Below are positions 1 to 11,572 of a stretch of 64,000 bases of DNA, one piece after another. How positions within the stretch are numbered: the first letter of the stretch is position 1; each line of letters starts with the position of its first letter. Below the pieces are notes generated by a model. It saw only the letters and a program-made list of their open reading frames with translations. It was not told where the DNA came from and made no database searches. The position numbers and the translations under genes were made by a program. The DNA comes from Siphonodentalium dalli (lineage: Eukaryota > Mollusca > Scaphopoda > Gadilida > Siphonodentaliidae), in contig CP136061.1 in the NCBI GenBank assembly GCA_032622095.1, forward strand, positions 188,424,369 through 188,488,368, in the 5' to 3' direction.

Positions 1-1126
1 AGCGCAGCGCTTTCTTTCTGAGGCGGTCGCGTTTCCGAATATGTTTTCTTATTAAACTGTCAAACCATGGTTTGTCATTCTCACGTATAGTAACTGATTG
101 GAATGGGATATATTTGCGAGCAATTGTTAGGAAAGTGTGAGTAAAAACGTCTACAGTCTGATTTATATCGGAGTGACCTGTGCTCACGAGAATGTCTGAC
201 CATTTGATTGCATTAATTTCGAAGTTCATGCCAACAAAATCTGCTCTGGCATAATTCCAAACATTCCGTTGATATGACTTTTTCCTAGGATTTGGAAATG
301 AAATTTCTACAGATGTTACTCTATGGTCTGATAAATCTAGATCAACAGTGGACGGGTTTAGGTAAACTAGACTATCACTTAATAAAATCGGATCTAAGAG
401 TGTTGCTGAGTTCACACCTATTCGGGTTGGCTCTTTAATTACGTTCTCAAGGGTCCATTTGCTCATGATTTTTTGAAGCTCACCATCGCGATTTAATAAA
501 TTGCAATTTAGATCTCCAACCATGACTAAAGACATATTATATGCTAGGGCCTTGGCAATGGATTTGTCAAGATTCGTCCAGTAAGTGTCTAAGCATTCAC
601 GCTCAGACCTGTAAGTTACGCAGAAAAGAAATTTCTGCCTGGTTCCAATTTCAAACCACAAAATTTCGTCGTCAAAACCAAATTCGGGTAAATATGTATA
701 CACAATGCTGGATGCAAAATACACAGCCAGACCTCCTCCGTGTTCGTTTCTATCAAGTCTGAACGGAGCTTGAAAATTGGAAAATAATATGGAGTCGTTA
801 TGCACATTTTTATCTAGGTGCGTCTCGGTAAAGCATACGATATCATAATCTTCTATATGCTCAGCAAGCTTTGATATTTTGTTTATGAGACTACGAATAT
901 TATAGTGAAATATAGAAATAGTTTCTGGTTCCATCGGCCCTGGTTGAACTTCCACGTCATTAGCTATGATAATCAGTAAACTAAACAAAAAGATGAAAGT
1001 ACCTATGTTTCTGCGCGGTGTAAGATTCTTTAGATGAGGTGATGACTTGTTTTTTGACTTTGCCCTGCGCCTTCGTAAATTAAAGTATCCGACAACGACC
1101 CTGTATTGAACAATATCAATATTCAT
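1..1126 (-). CDS. LINE ORF2, N-terminal endonuclease part (runs off window)
   Basis: An open frame of 375 codons runs on the minus strand from an ATG at 1126 to the window edge without a stop. It begins with a basic stretch and a hydrophobic segment, then DVEVQPGP at residues 57-64, which resembles a 2A ribosome-skipping motif. An AP-like endonuclease (EEP) domain follows, with TETHLD, NEHGGGLAVYF, GDLNCN and LSDHR, the usual catalytic blocks of APE-type non-LTR retrotransposons. The last part (WFDSLIRKHIRKRDRL) is the linker normally found before the reverse transcriptase, so the RT should lie outside the window. The endonuclease would nick target DNA to prime reverse transcription. The frame is undamaged over its visible length, which suggests a young copy. 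A Jockey/CR1-group origin is likely; the exact clade is not resolved. Confidence 0.88.
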   Translation of the reverse strand, partial: MNIDIVQYRVVVGYFNLRRRRAKSKNKSSPHLKNLTPRRNIGTFIFLFSLLIIIANDVEVQPGPMEPETISIFHYNIRSLINKISKLAEHIEDYDIVCFTETHLDKNVHNDSILFSNFQAPFRLDRNEHGGGLAVYFASSIVYTYLPEFGFDDEILWFEIGTRQKFLFCVTYRSERECLDTYWTNLDKSIAKALAYNMSLVMVGDLNCNLLNRDGELQKIMSKWTLENVIKEPTRIGVNSATLLDPILLSDSLVYLNPSTVDLDLSDHRVTSVEISFPNPRKKSYQRNVWNYARADFVGMNFEINAIKWSDILVSTGHSDINQTVDVFTHTFLTIARKYIPFQSVTIRENDKPWFDSLIRKHIRKRDRLRKKALR

Positions 1127-1841
1127 GGATATGGAAAACCCAGAGAGGGAGGGTAAATAGGGTCGTCATCGATCGGATATAATCAGATATGAAAGCACAA
1201 TCAATTTCAGCAAATGAGCACTTAAACATGGAGTAACGAAGAGACTAGCAACAAAATCAAATGAACAAAACAAGAAAAGCATATATACACATATAGCAAA
1301 AATAATTAAAGAGGAGTTTTCAATCATAAAAGAGCTTACTGTCGGGTGGTTTTCATAAGGATAACGTCATAATAGTCAGTTGAGCAATTTCGTAAGCTGC
1401 CAAACATTTATAAAGTAGTGTGTAATTCTTATATTTAGACATGGTGCATGCTGCATGGTGATCTAAAGATATATGTAAAACTCGTTAATTATATCGCTGA
1501 TGGTTTCATAATTGTATATACATCAAGGATGGGCCAGTTACAAGTTATGAACAATAGAGTTCAAAATTCATAGAGTTATCACCCGTATTCGAAAATGCAA
1601 GATAGAGTTCAACGAGATATCGCCAAGACGTCTGAAACAGTCAAATGCATCGGCCGGTTAAGCGTTAACGTGATCTAACGTTATGACCTCTGACGACGTC
1701 ATAGAAGTTACGCATTGTTTTTATCATGATGGAAGATAGTACCACTTCTTCTTGATAATTGAGGCAGATAACTAAAACGGATACATACGCATTATATATC
1801 GTTGAAAAGAGGAAACACGAAAGATTCTCACATTGTCATTA
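1127..1841. other. Non-coding stretch upstream of LINE ORF2
   Basis: I see no coding region here. It may include the LINE's 5' UTR, because it lies directly upstream of the ORF2 ATG. It is AT-rich and has no clear repeat structure. Confidence 0.4.
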
Positions 1842-1989
1842 TTATGACTGGCATTTTATTATTCGCGCTGTTTCGAATTGATTTGTAAGCACCGAACTCA
1901 AATGAAAGTCCCGTAACACAGCGTAAAAACAGATTTGACCTCGGCACGTGAAAAGTTGACCTCGGATCTGAAAATTAATATGCCTATGC

Positions 1990-2720
1990 CACTTCCCGAT
2001 CGATAGTATCCTCACATACGAAGTTTCATCGAAATCGGGTCGGCCGTTTTCGAGTTCGTCGCGAACACAAACACACACAGACAGACAGATCTTCCAAAAT
2101 ATATAATAGACTAGAAGGTGACCCGACTTCGTCCGGGCTTTGACCTTGAATTGTCCATTTTGAAGGTCAAGGTCAAGTGGGGTCACGATTTGACCAGTCC
2201 AAAAACACTGCCCGGACAAAAGTACCCGACAAACGTGCCCGTCGAAATCCATCCGGTTTTACCCGATTTGACCTTGAATTGATCATTTTGAAGGTCAAGG
2301 TCTGGTTGGGGTCACGATTGGACCCGTCCGAAACAATCAGTGGACAAAAGTAACCCCACGTATCAAATTTCGTCGAAATCCCATCAAAATTGGCGATTTG
2401 ACCTTGAAGTTATCCGATTTCAAGGTCAAGGTCACGTCGCACGGGCATATGAATATGCTTATGAGACTCGCCATAAGAAAGTACCCCCACATACCAAGTT
2501 TCATCGAAATCCCGTGATATTCGGGCGTTTGACCTTGAAATGACCCGATTTCAAGGTCAAGGTGACGTCGCACGGACAAATTAATATGCCTATATTCGTC
2601 CCCGGCCGAAAATACCCCCACATACCAAGTTTCATCGATATCGGGTGGGCCGTTTTCGAGTTCATCGCGAACACACAGACAGACACACAGACACACAGAT
2701 CTTCCAAAATATATAATAGA
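1990..2720. repeat. Dispersed repeat with many CAAGGTCA / TGACCTTGA sites
   Basis: Repeated modules of roughly 60-130 bp contain TGACCTTGAA and TTCAAGGTCAAGGTCA in opposite orientations, joined by text such as CATACCAAGTTTCATCGAAAT and ending in CAGACAGA microsatellite plus CTTCCAAAATATATAATAG. Related blocks lie at 55835-56030, 56885-57130 and 59840-60070. Short open frames across it on both strands result from the repeat and are not genes. TCAAGGTCA is the extended half-site bound by ERR and NR5A nuclear receptors; that any of these sites is bound is inference. Confidence 0.8.
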
Positions 2721-3520
2721 CTAGCCGATGAGCCCGACGTTGTCCGGGCTATTCAAAAACCAAATTTCAAGTCGATAGCTCCACCCGTTTCCGAGATCTG
2801 GTCTGCGCATGCGCGAAGCTGGCGTCGCACGGGCTCGGCGACCCGATATAATTCGTATCCGGGGCAAGATACATTCACATAGCAAATTTCAAGTCGATAG
2901 CTCCACCCGTTTCCGAGATCTCGTCTGCGCATGCGCGAAGCGGGCGCCGCACTGGCTCGCCAATACGACAACGACGACCGCCTGGTCAAACTACACGCAC
3001 GTACCAAGTTTCGCACGGGCTCGGCGACCCGATAAAATTCGTATCCGGGGCAAGATACATTCACATAGCAAATTTCAAGTCGATAGCTCCACCCGTTTCC
3101 GAGATCTCGTCTGCGCATGCGCGAAGCGGGCGCCGCACGGGCTCGCCAATACGACAACGACGACCGCCTGGTCAAACTACACGCACGTACCAAGTTTCGT
3201 CCCGATCGGTCGAGAATCATATATTTGTATAAATGACATACATACATACAGACAGACAGACAGGGGTCTTCAAAATATATAGGAGACTAGCCGATGAGCC
3301 CGACGTTGTCCGGGCTATTCAAAAACCAAATTTCAAGTCGATAGCTCCACCCGTTTCAAAAACCAAATTTCAAGTCGATAGCTCTACCCATTTCCGGTAT
3401 CTGGTCTGCGCATGCGCGAAGCTGGTGTCGCACGGGCTCGGCGACCCGATAAAATTCGTATCCGGGGCAAGATACATTCACATACCAAATTTTGACTTTG
3501 AGATCGGCTGCAACCGGTTG
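2721..3520. repeat. 122-bp-unit repeat cluster with GCGCATGCGC boxes
   Basis: The cluster starts after the GACTAGCCGATGAGCCCGAC boundary. The phrase CAAATTTCAAGTCGATAG recurs at 2761 and 2883 (122 bp apart) and again near 3069 and 3327, with a longer variant unit in between. Most units contain TGCGCATGCGCGAAGC, a perfect palindromic NRF-1-type motif, and CCGATCGGTCGAGAATC near the end. The same family forms a regular tandem array at 60360-60960. Open frames here are by-products of the repeat. Confidence 0.85.
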
Positions 3521-3755
3521 CATCCGGAGATGGGATCTCGAAGTTACAGATGGCCAGGATATGTGACGTAATGTCTCCATAAAATCCTGGACGCGAGCTT
3601 TCGTACTACCGATCATTTCCAAAATGGTGGACAAAAATGAAAATGGCGGACAATTCTGGTTAACCCGACAATGATTGAATTAGTCCACCAAAGGAGATTA
3701 GTCGGATAAGAGATATTTTAATATTCGGACATTTACGACAGAGTTTCGCAGCACA

Positions 3756-4876
3756 CTGTTTGGAGTAATCACCTGTAATCAGTAATCATGACATTTCTTG
3801 ATTACAAGTAATCGTAATCGTAATCTATTACTTTCAAATGTACCTGTAATCATGATTACATTTTGATTACTTTTCGATTACTTTTACTAAAATATCCATA
3901 TGGATGGCTATTGGATACTCATACTGTGGTACTGTGGAGTGTGCAAAGATACAAACAACATATTAGAAAGTTAGTACAATTTTGTCATGTGTTATGTTAG
4001 TGGTACAGTTTTTATGTACATTCTGGCAGTGGACACAGATAACAACACACACTTGTTGAATACAGCATGAATGGCAATAAACTTGTGATACAGACAATGA
4101 AATGTTATAATATGAATAAATAGGCTAGCCGACTTCAATTAGGATTAAATTGAATTGGGACTGCTGCAGACAATGGCTGTAGAGTCACACTGGTACAATA
4201 GGGCTAATTAACTGAACAAAGCAGGTGTGATGTACATCGGTAGACCCAATTAGCTGGTTTGTCATTTACTGCACTCACGGAGTTAAGCCTCATTTAATCC
4301 TCATCAGGATTAACAACGGGTGATCATCAAATAAATCTTAGTGTTATCTGCATTGTGTTGGGTATTGAATCTAACAGAACAAGCAAATAATTTCTGGTGA
4401 TATTTTCATAAATATTATGCGTTAGTTTGAATGCATGTAAGAACATTTAAAATATATTAAAATATATTTACATAAATAAATACACATAAAACATAATGTA
4501 TTCCCAATAAGTTGGTGCATAACTTCACGATGAAGCCTTTCCAATACATGTAAATGTAAAAAGTTTATATGTTTATTGCTTGCTTCTTTCTATTGTTTCA
4601 GTCGTTTCTTGTTTCCATGTTATGCAGTTATGTCTTTATTCAATAAATTTGATCTGTTAATTTTAATTATTTCATTATTTATTCCTATGCAATCAAAATG
4701 GTTGGAAATTAACAATTGTAATCAGATGTAATCAAAAATAATCGATTACATTTACTAAAGTAATTGTAATCGTAATCGATTACATTGAAAAAAATGTAAT
4801 CAGTAATCATAATCATGTAAATCAAAAGTAATTGTAATCGTAATCGATTACATTGGCATGTAATCGCCCCAACCCT
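3756..4876. mobile_element. hAT-like non-autonomous element with 8-bp TSD
   Basis: The element is flanked by the identical 8-bp direct repeat GCAGCACA (3748-3755 and 4877-4884), the target duplication size of hAT transposons. Its ends are imperfect inverted repeats (GTTTGGAGTAATCAC against GTTGGGGCGATTACA), followed at both ends by clusters of the self-complementary motif GTAATCGATTAC. The 1.1-kb interior has no recognisable transposase, so it would be mobilised in trans. Similar GTAATCGATTAC-rich termini are known from non-autonomous hAT families in other animals. Confidence 0.7.
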
Positions 4877-4973
4877 GCAGCACAGCATGAAATTATTTTA
4901 TATGTGGTGGACCAAAACAAACTGAACAGTGTTATTAACTCTTTGCCTTCCATACACTACGGATCGAACTTAA

Positions 4974-5116
4974 CCCTTTCAGTGCCAAGTCCGATTTTTG
5001 TATCAAACCTTATTTCCTTTATCATTTTTTCAAATGTATTGATTATAATAATGTGATACATTGATGGACAGAGGAAATATGGGTTGATACAAAAATCGGA
5101 CTTGGCACTGAAAGGG
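4974..5116. mobile_element. piggyBac-like MITE (143 bp)
   Basis: It is flanked on both sides by TTAA (4970-4973 and 5117-5120). The ends are long inverted repeats starting CCCTTTCAGTGCCAAGTCCG, and about 37 bp of each end are complementary. TTAA targets and CCCTTT-type termini are characteristic of the piggyBac superfamily. The element is too short to encode anything. One end of the same family is found again at 46175. Confidence 0.85.
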
Positions 5117-5120
5117 TTAA

Positions 5121-5712
5121 TAAACATTTCTGTTCTTATCGCCGGGCTCGACCGAATAAATCTGGATATGTAGATAGATTCACAGAGTTGGGGCCAACTT
5201 GTGTGATATGCTTAACACATGATATTTCAACTAAATGTTATGCATTTAAATGCCAAGACTCCTCGAAACTGACAATTTTAAAGTCTTCGTGAGTGTAAAC
5301 GTCCTTTGCAGAATCAGATTTCCATCGTCCATGTTTCTTGAATAAACGGCGGCAGTAGCACTACTTGAACGCAAACTATGCAATCCAAACTTTGTTTGTT
5401 TGTTTTTTTGGATTAATTTTTATTGCGACAATAGGTATATACATACATAACATAATGATAATATTACATATTTAGTTATAGTTCTATAAATGATAATTAT
5501 ATATGGATATTTATTGCAATATTATTTATAATTGTCTTGTTTGTATTTGGGCCCGGTGGTGAGAGGGGGGGACCCCTATACACGACCGCTGGTTTATTCA
5601 TATTATTATATATTAAGTTGTTATTCAAGTTATCAGTGTGTACTGCTATTGTTTAGTATATTGAGTATGGATTTGTGATACTACTGTTGCTATATTCACA
5701 ATATTTATGTGT
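5121..5712. other. Non-coding stretch
   Basis: AT-rich sequence with no frame or repeat that I recognise. It may contain the distal end of the adjacent DIRS-like relic. Confidence 0.35.
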
Positions 5713-6545
5713 TTATATGATTGCATTATCAAAGCATTTACAGTGTGGATTCAAGCAAATTAGCGGATTTGATTGTGGCCATGAGCAATCACACATTGGC
5801 CTAAATAATTCTTCTAAATAGGACCATCTTTGTCTAAACTTATTATATTCACATCTATTGTAACAATAAACTCGCTCGGACTGGTAATAAAACTTTACAA
5901 AAAGAATGATTATATTATGCTTACTGCCCAACCATCATCTAGATACAGTACCAGCCTTATCCCGTGCAAATGCCAAAACTTTACTAAAGGCATCAAACAT
6001 TTATTGAATATAAAACCGGCTGATCCGAATGCAGAATAGTAAAATGGTATTTCACAGCTTTGCCATACTCAAAATTCCAAGAGAAACCCAAAAATGTTTG
6101 GTGAGCTGTATTAATACACAGATGATGATAGCCAGATTGAAAATCAAACTTAATCATGTACCCAGTCTGTTCAATTAAATCTAAAGCTGCTTTATAATCG
6201 TCAAAATGAATACTCTCTTTTCAAATGTGTAAATTTGCTTATCTCAAATCCAAAATTAACCGTTTTTTACACTTTTTGTTTATGGAAACAGTTAAAGGGC
6301 TAACAACATGTCAAATCCGGCAATACCATAATACAGCCTTTCTCAAGTAATTTATATATTTCTTCATTTACAAAACTGCTGTTTCCATTGCTGAACGATT
6401 GTTTCTTAAAAACGATTGAGTAGGTGTTTTATACCCATATTCAATTATATCAATAACAAATTCAAATGCTGTGTCCAAAGATTTGCAAAAATTTATAGGC
6501 TTCTTTAAGCGGCCTTTTACAGAGTCAAAATTTTCATAAATAACA
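5713..6545 (-). pseudogene. DIRS/Ngaro-like retroelement reverse transcriptase relic
   Basis: Read on the minus strand from about 6545 downward, the sequence shows in order: a connector with RLKKPINF and NNRSAMETAV; FVNEEIYKLLEKGCI; SPLTVSINKK; DDYKAALDLIEQTGYMIKFD; FQSGYHHLCIN; AFGSAGFIFNKCLMPLVKFW; and the catalytic YLDD at about 5935-5946. These are the RT blocks of DIRS/Ngaro-type tyrosine-recombinase retrotransposons. Several frameshifts and stops break the frame, so it is dead. The lower end (WSYLEELFRPMCDC, 5713-5880) resembles the following RNase H region. I do not see the tyrosine recombinase gene. The copy lies beyond exon 2 of SLC1 gene 2, presumably in its second intron. Confidence 0.75.
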
Positions 6546-6559
6546 GAATCAAAATAGGA

Positions 6560-6835
6560 TTAATAGGAAATTAATTTGTCTGACAAATACTCATCTTTAA
6601 CTGTCTTTTTCGTCGCCTGGTTCTGTTTTTGTGGCATCGACTGGTCCTGCGTCTTTGAAATTGCCATTTCCGATAGATGGACATGACTCCCTCCAGTGGC
6701 CAAATGGCCAAAACCAAGGCACACACTCGGCACTGATCCGTTGGCTTTGGCTTCCGGAAGAAGTTGCTGATACCACTTGGATATTCCCGAACCGTGCCGA
6801 ACATACTGATGAGAGGCTGGTGGGGGAAAGAACAT
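6560..6835 (-). pseudogene. Possible gag-like remnant upstream of the DIRS-like RT
   Basis: A short minus-strand frame upstream of the RT relic reads, across two frames, as PTDQCRVC followed by LGFGH, a degenerate CCHC-knuckle pattern such as Gag C-termini carry. It then runs into a Lys/Gln-rich tail. Position and composition fit the Gag end of the same retroelement. The final Cys is missing in the straightforward reading, so the call is tentative. Confidence 0.35.
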
Positions 6836-7802
6836 ATCTCCGGCCGTGCTCGCTACAATGCGACCTTGCCCCCCTCGGTGTCTGCTGCTATCCGTCTCTT
6901 CTCTGTCATAGTAATTGACTGTCTACCAAACGTTTTGCTCTGTTTAACTTTTTTCAGTTCAGAGCCGCGCCAACGACTTCCACTATGTCCAAAACGTCTC
7001 GATTGAATTAAAATTGCTTGCGGTTTGATAAATGCTTGAACTCGAAATCTTTGGTGGATCTTTTTCTTTTCAAAGGAGTCTTGTTGTCACAATTAAGTTC
7101 CAATATTTCCTATTTGAATGTTGACATCTTTTTTATCTAAGCACCCTTTGAATAAGGAAAACGCTTCGTAAACTGCATAGTCTGTGTGCGTTGTTTTCCA
7201 TGGGCTGCACTTCTTTCCGCCGTGTTGCCATGATCCGAATTATCAACGCACTCATCACCATCAGACATAGGTATAAATTTATAAACGGCGAAAGATTAAC
7301 CACAAAATCCGAAGTAGAGTGAAGCTTGTTCCAGGTGACAAGCTTCTTAAGTCTGTACGAATCCAGACGTGCGAATAGAGTGAGCGACCACTTAGGTATA
7401 CAATGAATTGACCCATTTGAAACCAAAACAACTGGACAGTATTAATAACTATTTGCCTGCCATACACTCCTCATATAACTTCAATAAATATATTTATCGC
7501 CGTTCGAACTTCCTCGGAAATGGACAAGCGCAATAGTATTTCCGGCTGCAGCTGATCTAAAAGTCCCTCTATAATAATTGTTTATTCTTACCTTGCACAA
7601 TATGTAGGCCAACATGTGTTCAAAGAATTATGGATAAATGCAAACAATAAGCGACAAACAAGGGATTAATACCAGAAATTGACTGCCGAGAGGTATATTG
7701 AGTTTTTATATTTTCCGCGCCCACCTCTATTATACGACGATGGTCTCTCTTCTTACCTTTCTGTATCTTTCTAACATGTAAAGTGGGTTAGTTCCCTCAT
7801 AC
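6836..7802. other. Intronic sequence, nothing recognised
   Basis: The stretch lies on the 3' side of SLC1 gene 2 exon 2 and should be intron 2. Short frames on both strands have no recognisable motif. I searched by eye for the expected third SLC1 exon and did not find it. Confidence 0.4.
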
Positions 7803-7877
7803 CTGTTATCACGCTGCATACGATCACGGGCAGTATCATCAGTTTTAGTGCCCGTAGAAAAAGCTGCCCCGGTAGCT
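7803..7877 (-). CDS. SLC1-family transporter gene 2, exon 2
   Basis: This 75-bp exon is bounded on the minus strand by a good acceptor (GTACTTTTTCAG) and a GTATGAG donor. Joined in phase to exon 1 at 36648 (one base, C, carried over), it encodes QLPGQLFLRALKLMILPV followed by IVCSVIT. This matches the canonical SLC1/EAAT block FPGELLMRMLQMLVLPLI, the second transmembrane region of the scaffold domain, and the exon ends where SLC1 genes commonly have the junction after the LVTG motif. Another frame of the same interval is also open but has no known family. The family consists of trimeric plasma-membrane carriers of acidic or neutral amino acids. Later exons should lie at or beyond the left edge of the window. 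Confidence 0.85.
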
Positions 7878-8361
7878 CTGAAAAAGTACAACATAAAAGT
7901 ACATGTATAATGCGTAGTGTCTATATACTCTGCTACTACATGTAATAATGCAGTCTCAGTAAACTTCAGATATTGGCATCAGTGGGGCGACATACCAGAT
8001 TGATAAACTTCTACCATCTCCGTCAAACATACCACTACCAGACTATTATTATCTTTGCCCGAGGCGGGGAAATATTATTCAGCAGTCATCCAGCTAAGTT
8101 CTATGTCCAAACGAAGTTCGTGGAACATAACAGCAATTTAGTTAGTAATCAATGAGACGCGAAATGAAATGTACCATACTAAACGACAGCCTTTACCTTC
8201 ACCTTCTCTGTACATTCCTCCTGTATCAGGAGAACCATCCTTATGGGCGGACGTAACCACGTCTTCTTGAGCACATAGGTTTGATATAGGTATACATGTA
8301 TATATTCAGTCTGCAATAAAAATAATTATCTACAAGTAGTGTCGAGTCTAACTTGTGGATG
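7878..8361. other. Intronic, nothing recognised
   Basis: Part of intron 1 of SLC1 gene 2, between exon 2 and a LINE relic. No coding or repeat signal recognised. Confidence 0.4.
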
Positions 8362-9717
8362 TCACTGACTGCCAGGGTCCATTGACGGAGCTCTTAGACC
8401 AGTTTTCTTCTTGGACAAGATACGGAGACGAGCATGGTGTAGTTGGTAACACAAACCTCTGGTGATGGATTCAATTTTCAGCATGCAGTACTTTGGGATA
8501 TCGAATGATGAGGAGTCAAGTATCAGTTTCAAAAGGTAATGGTTTTGTATATTGGGGTTCAATCCAGCTTGGTTCAGAGTTTCTTTTATGGCTGCGATGA
8601 AGCGGCTTCTTACAGCATGGAGACTTTCGCAGGTTGCAATGAAGTGAAGTATGTCCCCACGTTCTTTGTTGCAGAGTTGACAGATGTCAGTAGTAGTAGA
8701 TTCAAATTTAGCTTTATGTCTTTGTAGAATATATGTGCCTGTTGACATTTTCATTTTGTGTGCTGCCATAGTTGTGGCGAATGGTTCGGACCCGCATGCT
8801 TCCCAGATTTGGTGTACATGGCCAGGAGTGGTGTCTTGTAGATTCAATTGTGTTAGGGTCGATTTATCCATGGCTTCCCGTTTAAGGCTCCCCAACCAGT
8901 GTTTTTTCTATAGCTGTGTCCACCATGTTCTTCCAGAGACGTTTCGGTGGTGGGAAGGTTACCAGACCATGAGTAGATGGCAGGTCATATAGTTCGGTAA
9001 GGCGAGTGACTTTTGTGAGCCAGCTGAGGTGTCGCCTTTGGTCGCAAGTTGTCTGGCAGCAAGCTAACATTCCACAGAGCCTTCGTTACGGACGATATTA
9101 CCATATGTTTTAAGCGTCCTTTTATGGATTTCTCATTCTATCGGTATAAGACCCAGCATAAGCAGAGATGCACAGTTAGCTGTTCTTGTTGAAAGATGTT
9201 GTAGGCGATTGGCAGTCTGTGTATAGAAAGTTTCCAATTGTTGCATATCCTTTTTGTTTAGATGTATTACGTCTAGGCCATACAGTAATCGAGGAAGAAT
9301 GTAGCAGCGTAAGAGGTGTGCCGAAACTTTTGGATTGAGACCATTCATGCCGTGAAAACCAGCACCTAGGAGGGCATATGAGCATCGTCTAGCTGCGGAG
9401 ACGCGTTCTTGTGCCACCAAGCTTGTTCCATGCTTAGATGAACCATCACGTGTGATGCCGAGGTGAATAACTTTGGTCACAGTCTGCATTCGGTGGCTAC
9501 TTAGAGTCCAAGTAGTCCAATGGTCCCTTCTGCTGATGGACAGGATACACGATTTATTCTCGCTGATAAGGTATCGTAGGCGGTTGGCATAGTCCATTAG
9601 GATGTTAAGCGTGACTTGTAGTTCGTTGGGGTCGTGTGAGACGAGGGTAACATCATCAGCAACAGTAGGTGTACCACAGAAGACTGAATCAATTCGCGAA
9701 CCAAACTGTTTTCGTCA
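8362..9717 (-). pseudogene. 5'-truncated LINE ORF2 (end of RT and C-terminus)
   Basis: On the minus strand the relic starts near 9717 within RT and shows PTVADDVTLV, the catalytic ADD box. It continues open through YLISENKSCILS, HLGITRDGS, GAGFHGMNGLNPKVSAHLL and CYILPRLLYGLDVI to a stop at 9133. After frame changes it resumes with the interval 9070-8882 (LSWLTKVTRLTELYDLPSTH) and then 8895-8362, which carries a Cys/His motif CQLCNKERGDILHFIATC typical of LINE ORF2 C-termini. At least two frameshifts make it inactive. It is 5'-truncated as LINE insertions usually are. It sits in intron 1 of SLC1 gene 2, in the same transcriptional orientation. Confidence 0.85.
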
Positions 9718-11500
9718 TATTGGGTCAGCAGACCAAAATAAAGCATCAAATCAAATAAAGCCGCTACTCGTGCGTAGCGTTAACACTCTGTGGTGTACAT
9801 AATTGATCGACATACTATAGTTGTTCTCCGATTGGTCACGATTCCCCGCCACAGCGTGACGAACAATATACTCTAACATTAATTTTGCTGACGGGGGGTC
9901 GATATTAGACACCTTTCGTATTTTAATCGACGACAGATACGTATTACTATTAGCAATTTGTTGTCGTAACTTATTACCATATTGTATTACACGGTGATAG
10001 AAGACCATACTTTTAAATTGTGATCCAATATGTCGAGAGTTTTTGTTTATTGTACATTTAATAACCTGATAACGACTATGTTAAACATTGACATATTTAC
10101 CATACTCCTTCGATCGTGATAAACCGATGTCCATCGTTGAACTGTGGATCCCACCAATGCGTGTGTATATTTGACAACTTGTTTATATGTCTGTTGTGGA
10201 TAGTGATGGACTGATAAAATTATATTGAATACAGTAAATCTCTGTTACTTTGTAATTCGAGATTTGAGATACCGTATGTCACCAGAATAGCTGCAAGGGA
10301 AGCCGTTATTGAGTGTCCATGCACGTCCATTCAGATGCGATCTGACAATGCCTGTGCGGCGATACCACGTTTACTGTTCGGAGTTAATGTTGAAAAATAT
10401 GACAATTATTCTAGTTTGTTTAGTATGGCATTTGTTTCTAGTAATGTGATTCTGATGTTACCGAATTTGATTTATTTCTAGTCATTGCTTGTGTCTGTAT
10501 CATATAGTAGCTCTCTTCTGGTCTCATTTAAATGGTCATATATGTTATATGTTTGTAATTTTATATATCACATGCATATGGTCTACGCTATGTTTGTTAC
10601 ATCTAATGTCACATGCATGTGGTCTAAGCTATGTCATACTCAATGCCACATGTATATGGACTAATCGCGTTTCATACAATTCAATATTCTCATACATTGT
10701 AATTGCATTCCAGGTTGAATGAATAAATCTTTAACAACCTTGGCTTATCATCCACTTTCCATACACGGAACATATATCATATATTTATGAGTTTTGTTGA
10801 AAATCCGAACCTGTAATCGGAACAACGAATAGGGAAAAACGACAACGAATATAAAGAACACAAATTCTAGTGACGTACAGTACCCTAGCTATTCGTAATA
10901 ATTATTTGTCGTCGTTCATTAAGCGACAAGTTGTTTGAACCCCGATAAGCGCGGATTTGTCCGTGGATGGTAAACATTTCCGTACATGTTTATTGGCAAG
11001 TGTACCAGTTACTTCTGGTAGTTTTTTTTACGGGCGTTGGGGTGAAATTAACTCACCGCACGTTATTGATACGCGGACTTTAAAAGATTTCGCAGAGTTC
11101 AGCGCTGGCATAAACTTGCATTGGAATATTCATATTGTACTATTATTTATATGTACATTTCTGAGTTATCTACTGTTTTTTTTTAATAATTGTTAATTCT
11201 CCGTGACACATTTATACTCCCAAATGATGCAAAGGTAACTGATCAATTCTTCTGTTCAGCATATACACGTCACATTGTGTTTTTTGTTATAAATTTGCCA
11301 CATATATATACAAAACACTCCCGTGTTACTGCATGTGTGTTTGACGACCGAAGGGGATGGTACAATAGCAATTGCATTAAATCTGAAGTTAAGGGAGGTG
11401 CCACAATGATTCAATATAAATCCGACTAAATTAATGAAGCCAATCGCCAATACCGATTTATATTCTCGTCGTGGAAGCGAACACACAGTATCATTCTCAT
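9718..11500. other. Long intronic stretch without recognised genes
   Basis: It contains one 85-codon minus-strand frame (10008-9751) without recognisable motifs and an AT-rich run with repeated CACATGCATATGG phrases near 10560-10660. No gene is supported. Confidence 0.4.
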
Positions 11501-11572
11501 CAATTCTCTTCCAGAAAAGGATGCTAATTACATTACTCCACTCATTGTTCAGAATGCTAGGCCAGGGTTGTT

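Noticed and set aside
2809-3282. Long plus-strand frame in the CAAATTTCAAGTCGATAG repeat as a gene
   Set aside because: The frame exists on both strands and in every copy only because of the repeat; the translated text is the same low-information unit.
7757-7877. Alternative 121-bp exon in another frame (ATGAAFSTGTKTDDTARDRM) with a donor at GTAAGAAG
   Set aside because: The overlapping 75-bp reading matches the SLC1 family precisely and joins in phase to exon 1; the alternative has no known family.
9751-10008. 85-codon minus-strand frame as a small gene
   Set aside because: No motif, no context and no splice signals; the length is within chance for this composition.
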